NCBI RefSeq assembly: GCF_900104635.1
Contig: NZ_FNWC01000007.1
Location: 2,517,421-2,581,420, forward strand
DNA length: 64,000 bases
Direction of reading: 5' to 3'
DNA from: Coprococcus phoceensis
Lineage (GTDB): Bacteria > Bacillota > Clostridia > Lachnospirales > Lachnospiraceae
The notes below the pieces were generated by a model. The model made no database searches. It saw nothing but the letters and a program-made list of their open reading frames with translations, and was not told where the DNA came from. The first letter of the stretch is position 1; each line of letters starts with the position of its first letter. Positions 61,292-64,000 of this stretch are shown here, piece by piece. Position numbers and translations under genes: made by a program.

Positions 61292-62473
61292 ATGGCAAAA
61301 GATCCAATTAAAAAAGCAGAAAACGGCACTTATTATTTTCGAGCCAACCTCGGATATCATCCTGTAACCGGAAAACAGATTCAAAAATACCGCAGCGGAT
61401 TCTCAACAAAAAAAGAAGCCCGTGCCGAGTATTCCAAATTGATTCTTGCATCAACGGAAGAATTAGCTGATAAGAAGGAAGACATTACCTTCAAAAAGTT
61501 TATTGAAGAAATCTATCTTCCGTGGTACAAAACTCAGGTGAAAGAAAGTACCTACAAGAATCGTTACTCGACCATTCAAAAACACTTTGCCTATTTCTAC
61601 AAGAAGAAAGTGTCCGAAATAGAAGCGATAAATGTACAGACCTGGCAGCTCAAGTTGGCAAAACAATTCAGTCCAAACTATGTACGCATTGTTCAGGGAA
61701 TGTTATGTTTAGCTTTTGACCGGGCGATTATCCTCGGACTTGCAAAGAAGAATCCTGCCCGCATGATCGGCAATATCAAATCTAAAAAAGTAAAGATCGA
61801 CTTCTGGACTTTGGAGGAGTTTCAGAAGGTAATATCCCTGCTGTACAAAGGTGACTACTACGAGCACTATCTCTTCATCTCGTTCTGGCTTTTATTTATG
61901 ACTGGAATGCGTATTGGAGAGGCTGCCGCCTTACAGTGGGATGATATTGATTTTGAAACAGGTATGCTGATTATTAGTAAAACACTGTACTATAAAACAA
62001 TGAATGACTACAAATTCGTTGAACCTAAGACGCAGGCAAGCAACCGTACCATTTATATTGATGCTGATACCATCAAGGAATTACAAGAATGGAAGGCGGT
62101 CCAGGCAAAGGTTTTACCAAATTGTGGATTCGTACTGAGTTATAACAGTACACCCACCAGCAAAACAACGCTTCCAAGAGCATTAGAGAAATTGGCAAAT
62201 TTAGCTGGTGTCCACAGAATCAAAATTCATGCCCTGAGACATTCGCATGCTTCCCTGCTTATCAGCATGGGCGAAAATCCACTGCTGATTAAAGAGCGTC
62301 TTGGACATGAAAAAATACAGACGACACTAGGAACTTATGGTCATCTGTATCCAAACACCAATATTGAGATTGCAAAGAAGCTGACCGGGGTTCTCAGCTA
62401 CCAGTCAGCTTCTCAAAGTATTGCTAATTATACCAGTAATCAGCATACTGCAATGTATCACAAAGAAATATAA
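61292..62473 (+). CDS. int: Tyrosine recombinase, ICE integrase
   Basis: A 393-aa protein. N-terminal AP2-like arm-binding domain (GTYYFRANLGYHPVTGKQ), SAM-like core (about 65-150), and catalytic domain: Arg in TGMRIGEAAAL, HALRHSHAS, LGHEKIQTTLG and Tyr in TYGHLYP. AAGGAGTG site. It lies 77 bp from the 3' end of guaA, so guaA is the attachment site. Confidence 0.93.
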   Translation: MAKDPIKKAENGTYYFRANLGYHPVTGKQIQKYRSGFSTKKEARAEYSKLILASTEELADKKEDITFKKFIEEIYLPWYKTQVKESTYKNRYSTIQKHFAYFYKKKVSEIEAINVQTWQLKLAKQFSPNYVRIVQGMLCLAFDRAIILGLAKKNPARMIGNIKSKKVKIDFWTLEEFQKVISLLYKGDYYEHYLFISFWLLFMTGMRIGEAAALQWDDIDFETGMLIISKTLYYKTMNDYKFVEPKTQASNRTIYIDADTIKELQEWKAVQAKVLPNCGFVLSYNSTPTSKTTLPRALEKLANLAGVHRIKIHALRHSHASLLISMGENPLLIKERLGHEKIQTTLGTYGHLYPNTNIEIAKKLTGVLSYQSASQSIANYTSNQHTAMYHKEI

Positions 62474-62510
62474 AAATGCAATGATAATGCAATTTCAAAC
62501 ACCCAAAGCC

Positions 62511-62537
62511 GCAAAGCCCCGTGGTTACGGGCTTTGT
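62511..62537. terminator. Hairpin between integrase and guaA
   Basis: GCAAAGCCC pairs with GGGCTTTGT around CGTGGTTAC. There is no good T-run on either strand; it may still terminate or be part of the element end. Confidence 0.45.
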
Positions 62538-62544
62538 AGCCCAG

Positions 62545-62585
62545 CGTCAACTATTCAAACTCTATCGTTCCTGGTGGTTTGCTTG
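62545..62585. other. Right attachment site (attR/attB half) in the guaA 3' end
   Basis: The integrase gene is oriented toward guaA, and the guaA coding end is intact through IEFE and its stop (62551-62553). This fits site-specific integration at the 3' end of guaA, a known ICE target. The exact core repeat cannot be fixed because the opposite end lies outside the window. Confidence 0.6.
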
Positions 62586-64000
62586 TAATATCATACAGTA
62601 CTCGATTCACATGATCCACTTCATTCACAATTCGGTTCATAACTTTTCCAAGCACTTCCCAAGGAATCTCTGCAGATTCCGCTGTCATAAAGTCCACCGT
62701 TGTAACCGCTCTAAGCGCAACTGCGTAATCGTATGTTCTCTCATCACCCATGCAGCCTACAGAGCGCATGTTTGTCAACGCTGCAAAGTATTGTCCGATA
62801 TCTTTTGCCACGCCTGCTTTTTCCAGCTCCTCACGGTAGATTGCATCTGCATCTTGTACGATCTTCACTTTCTCCGCATTGACTTCTCCAATGATACGAA
62901 CACCGAGTCCCGGTCCTGGGAATGGTTGTCTGAATACAAGGTATTCCGGAATTCCAAGTTCCAATCCGGCTTTACGCACTTCGTCTTTGAAGAGATCGCG
63001 AAGTGGTTCGATGATCTCTTTGAAATCTACGTAGTCAGGAAGTCCACCTACGTTGTGGTGAGATTTGATGACTGCTGATTCACCGCCAAGTCCGCTCTCT
63101 ACGATATCCGGATAAATCGTTCCCTGTACAAGGAAATCTACTGCTCCGATTTTTTTCGCCTCTTCTTCAAATACACGAATGAACTCTTCTCCGATGATTT
63201 TACGTTTTGCTTCCGGATCTTCCACGCCTTTTAATTTTGCATAAAAACGCTCCTGTGCATTGACGCGGATAAAGTTCAACTCGTAGTTTCCTTCCGGTCC
63301 GAAAATCGCCTCTACTTCATCTCCTTCGTTTTTGCGGAGAAGTCCGTGATCTACGAACACACAGGTAAGCTGTGAGCCGACTGCCTTTGAAAGCATAACT
63401 GCTGCCACAGAGGAATCCACACCACCAGACAGTGCGCAGAGCACTTTTCCGTCTCCTACTTTCTCGCGGATTGCTTTGATTGAGTTTTCCACGAAAGAAT
63501 CCATCTTCCAGTCACCTGAGCAGCCACATACATTATATACGAAGTTAGAAAGCATCTTCTTTCCTTCCTGTGTGTGAAGTACTTCCGGATGGAATTGTGT
63601 TGCATATAATTTTTTCTCTACGTTCTGTACTGCTGCCACCGGACAGTCTGCCGTGTGCGCAATGATATCAAATTCCGGTGCTGCTTTTGAAATATAGTCG
63701 TTATGGCTCATCCAACAGATTGTCTTCTCGGAAATATCTGTAAACAATTGGGATGTTGTATCCACTGTCACTTCAATCTTTCCATACTCGCGAACCGGAG
63801 CCTTCTCTACTGTTCCACCCAATAGGTGCATCATCAGCTGGGAACCGTAACAGATTCCAAGCACCGGTATTCCAAGCTCGAACAATTCTTTGTCGTATGT
63901 CGGTGAATCTGCCTCATACGCACTGTTAGGTCCGCCTGTCAAAATGATTCCTTTTGGATTCATCGCTTTAATTTCTTCCAGATTTTTCTTGTAAGAATAT
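62551..64000 (-). CDS. guaA: GMP synthase, glutamine-hydrolysing (5' partial)
   Basis: The frame is open to the window edge (codons for [10 protein letters not shown] before the first internal Met at 63963), so the N-terminus is missing. Class I amidotransferase: [17 protein letters not shown] segment, nucleophile Cys in [10 protein letters not shown], and His/Glu in TQFHPEV. ATP-pyrophosphatase P-loop [13 protein letters not shown] and the dimerisation end PPGTIEFE. Converts XMP to GMP. It is chromosomal and has a higher-expressed codon pattern than the ICE genes. Confidence 0.97.
   Translation of the reverse strand, partial: YSYKKNLEEIKAMNPKGIILTGGPNSAYEADSPTYDKELFELGIPVLGICYGSQLMMHLLGGTVEKAPVREYGKIEVTVDTTSQLFTDISEKTICWMSHNDYISKAAPEFDIIAHTADCPVAAVQNVEKKLYATQFHPEVLHTQEGKKMLSNFVYNVCGCSGDWKMDSFVENSIKAIREKVGDGKVLCALSGGVDSSVAAVMLSKAVGSQLTCVFVDHGLLRKNEGDEVEAIFGPEGNYELNFIRVNAQERFYAKLKGVEDPEAKRKIIGEEFIRVFEEEAKKIGAVDFLVQGTIYPDIVESGLGGESAVIKSHHNVGGLPDYVDFKEIIEPLRDLFKDEVRKAGLELGIPEYLVFRQPFPGPGLGVRIIGEVNAEKVKIVQDADAIYREELEKAGVAKDIGQYFAALTNMRSVGCMGDERTYDYAVALRAVTTVDFMTAESAEIPWEVLGKVMNRIVNEVDHVNRVLYDITSKPPGTIEFE

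Noticed and set aside
1..64000. CRISPR arrays, rRNA or tRNA genes
   Set aside because: No regularly spaced short repeats and no rRNA or tRNA signatures were seen on either strand.

Overview
The window is most of an integrative and conjugative element (ICE), from inside its transfer region at the left to its right attachment end at the 3' end of the chromosomal guaA gene. Gene content (VirB4 ATPase fused to a PrgI-like domain, lysozyme/C39 wall hydrolase, VaFE-repeat pilin-like adhesin, class B sortase, Tn916-type sigma/HTH pairs, BceRS-like ABC modules, DUF3173 plus tyrosine integrase) and the strong GGAGG-type ribosome sites point to a low-to-medium GC Gram-positive gut anaerobe, most likely Lachnospiraceae. 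The species cannot be read from the sequence. The left end of the ICE, the relaxase, the coupling protein and oriT are not recognised here and presumably lie further left.

Layout. (1) 1-12.1 kb, plus strand: conjugation and surface genes (cell-wall hydrolase, membrane protein, PrgI-VirB4, VaFE adhesin), then small accessory genes, a zinc-finger protein and a sigma-like factor. (2) 12.09-13.85 kb: an IS150-type IS3-family element, apparently sitting in the loop of a rho-independent terminator. (3) 14-20.3 kb, minus strand: cargo, with a small protein, an EcsC/YccF/144-aa operon behind a yybP-ykoY-like leader, a VapD-type pair, and a two-component/ABC exporter module. (4) 20.4-29.9 kb, plus strand: ssb operon with a MoxR-like ATPase, an XRE regulator, a VWA/HExxH protein, an AbrB-like regulator and several unknown small genes. 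(5) 29.9-35.3 kb, minus strand: a second ABC/two-component module flanked by about 220-bp direct repeats. (6) 35.6-40.4 kb, plus strand: ligA, NADAR, LPD11-like and AAA/DUF4143 genes. (7) 40.5-46.5 kb: HicAB, DUF5348, serine recombinase, receiver-less winged-helix genes, a PadR-MATE efflux cassette and a Tn916-like sigma/HTH pair. (8) 46.9-51.5 kb: XRE, ParM/ParR-like partition genes, and an AT-rich insert (secreted protein, ECF sigma, anti-sigma, decayed gene). (9) 51.5-59.6 kb, minus strand: sortase B, CHC2 primase, Rad52/ERF-like annealase, RecD2 helicase, YqaJ exonuclease and an upstream 379-aa gene. (10) 60-62.5 kb: regulators, a structured non-coding stretch, DUF3173 and integrase, then guaA.

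The most interesting observation is a family of three related promoter-leader units in front of ssb (20449-20658), ligA (35629-35912) and the recombination/primase operon (59585-59933, minus). All share a TTGACAT promoter with an ATCTTGTG-like spacer, a branched stem, a YAGTTTA-GTTTG block and one or two intrinsic terminators before the first gene. This looks like a dedicated RNA-based (antitermination-type) switch that co-ordinates the DNA-processing operons of the element. Together, SSB, ligase, primase, RecD2, an exonuclease/annealase pair and ParMR suggest that the excised form is replicated, repaired and partitioned.
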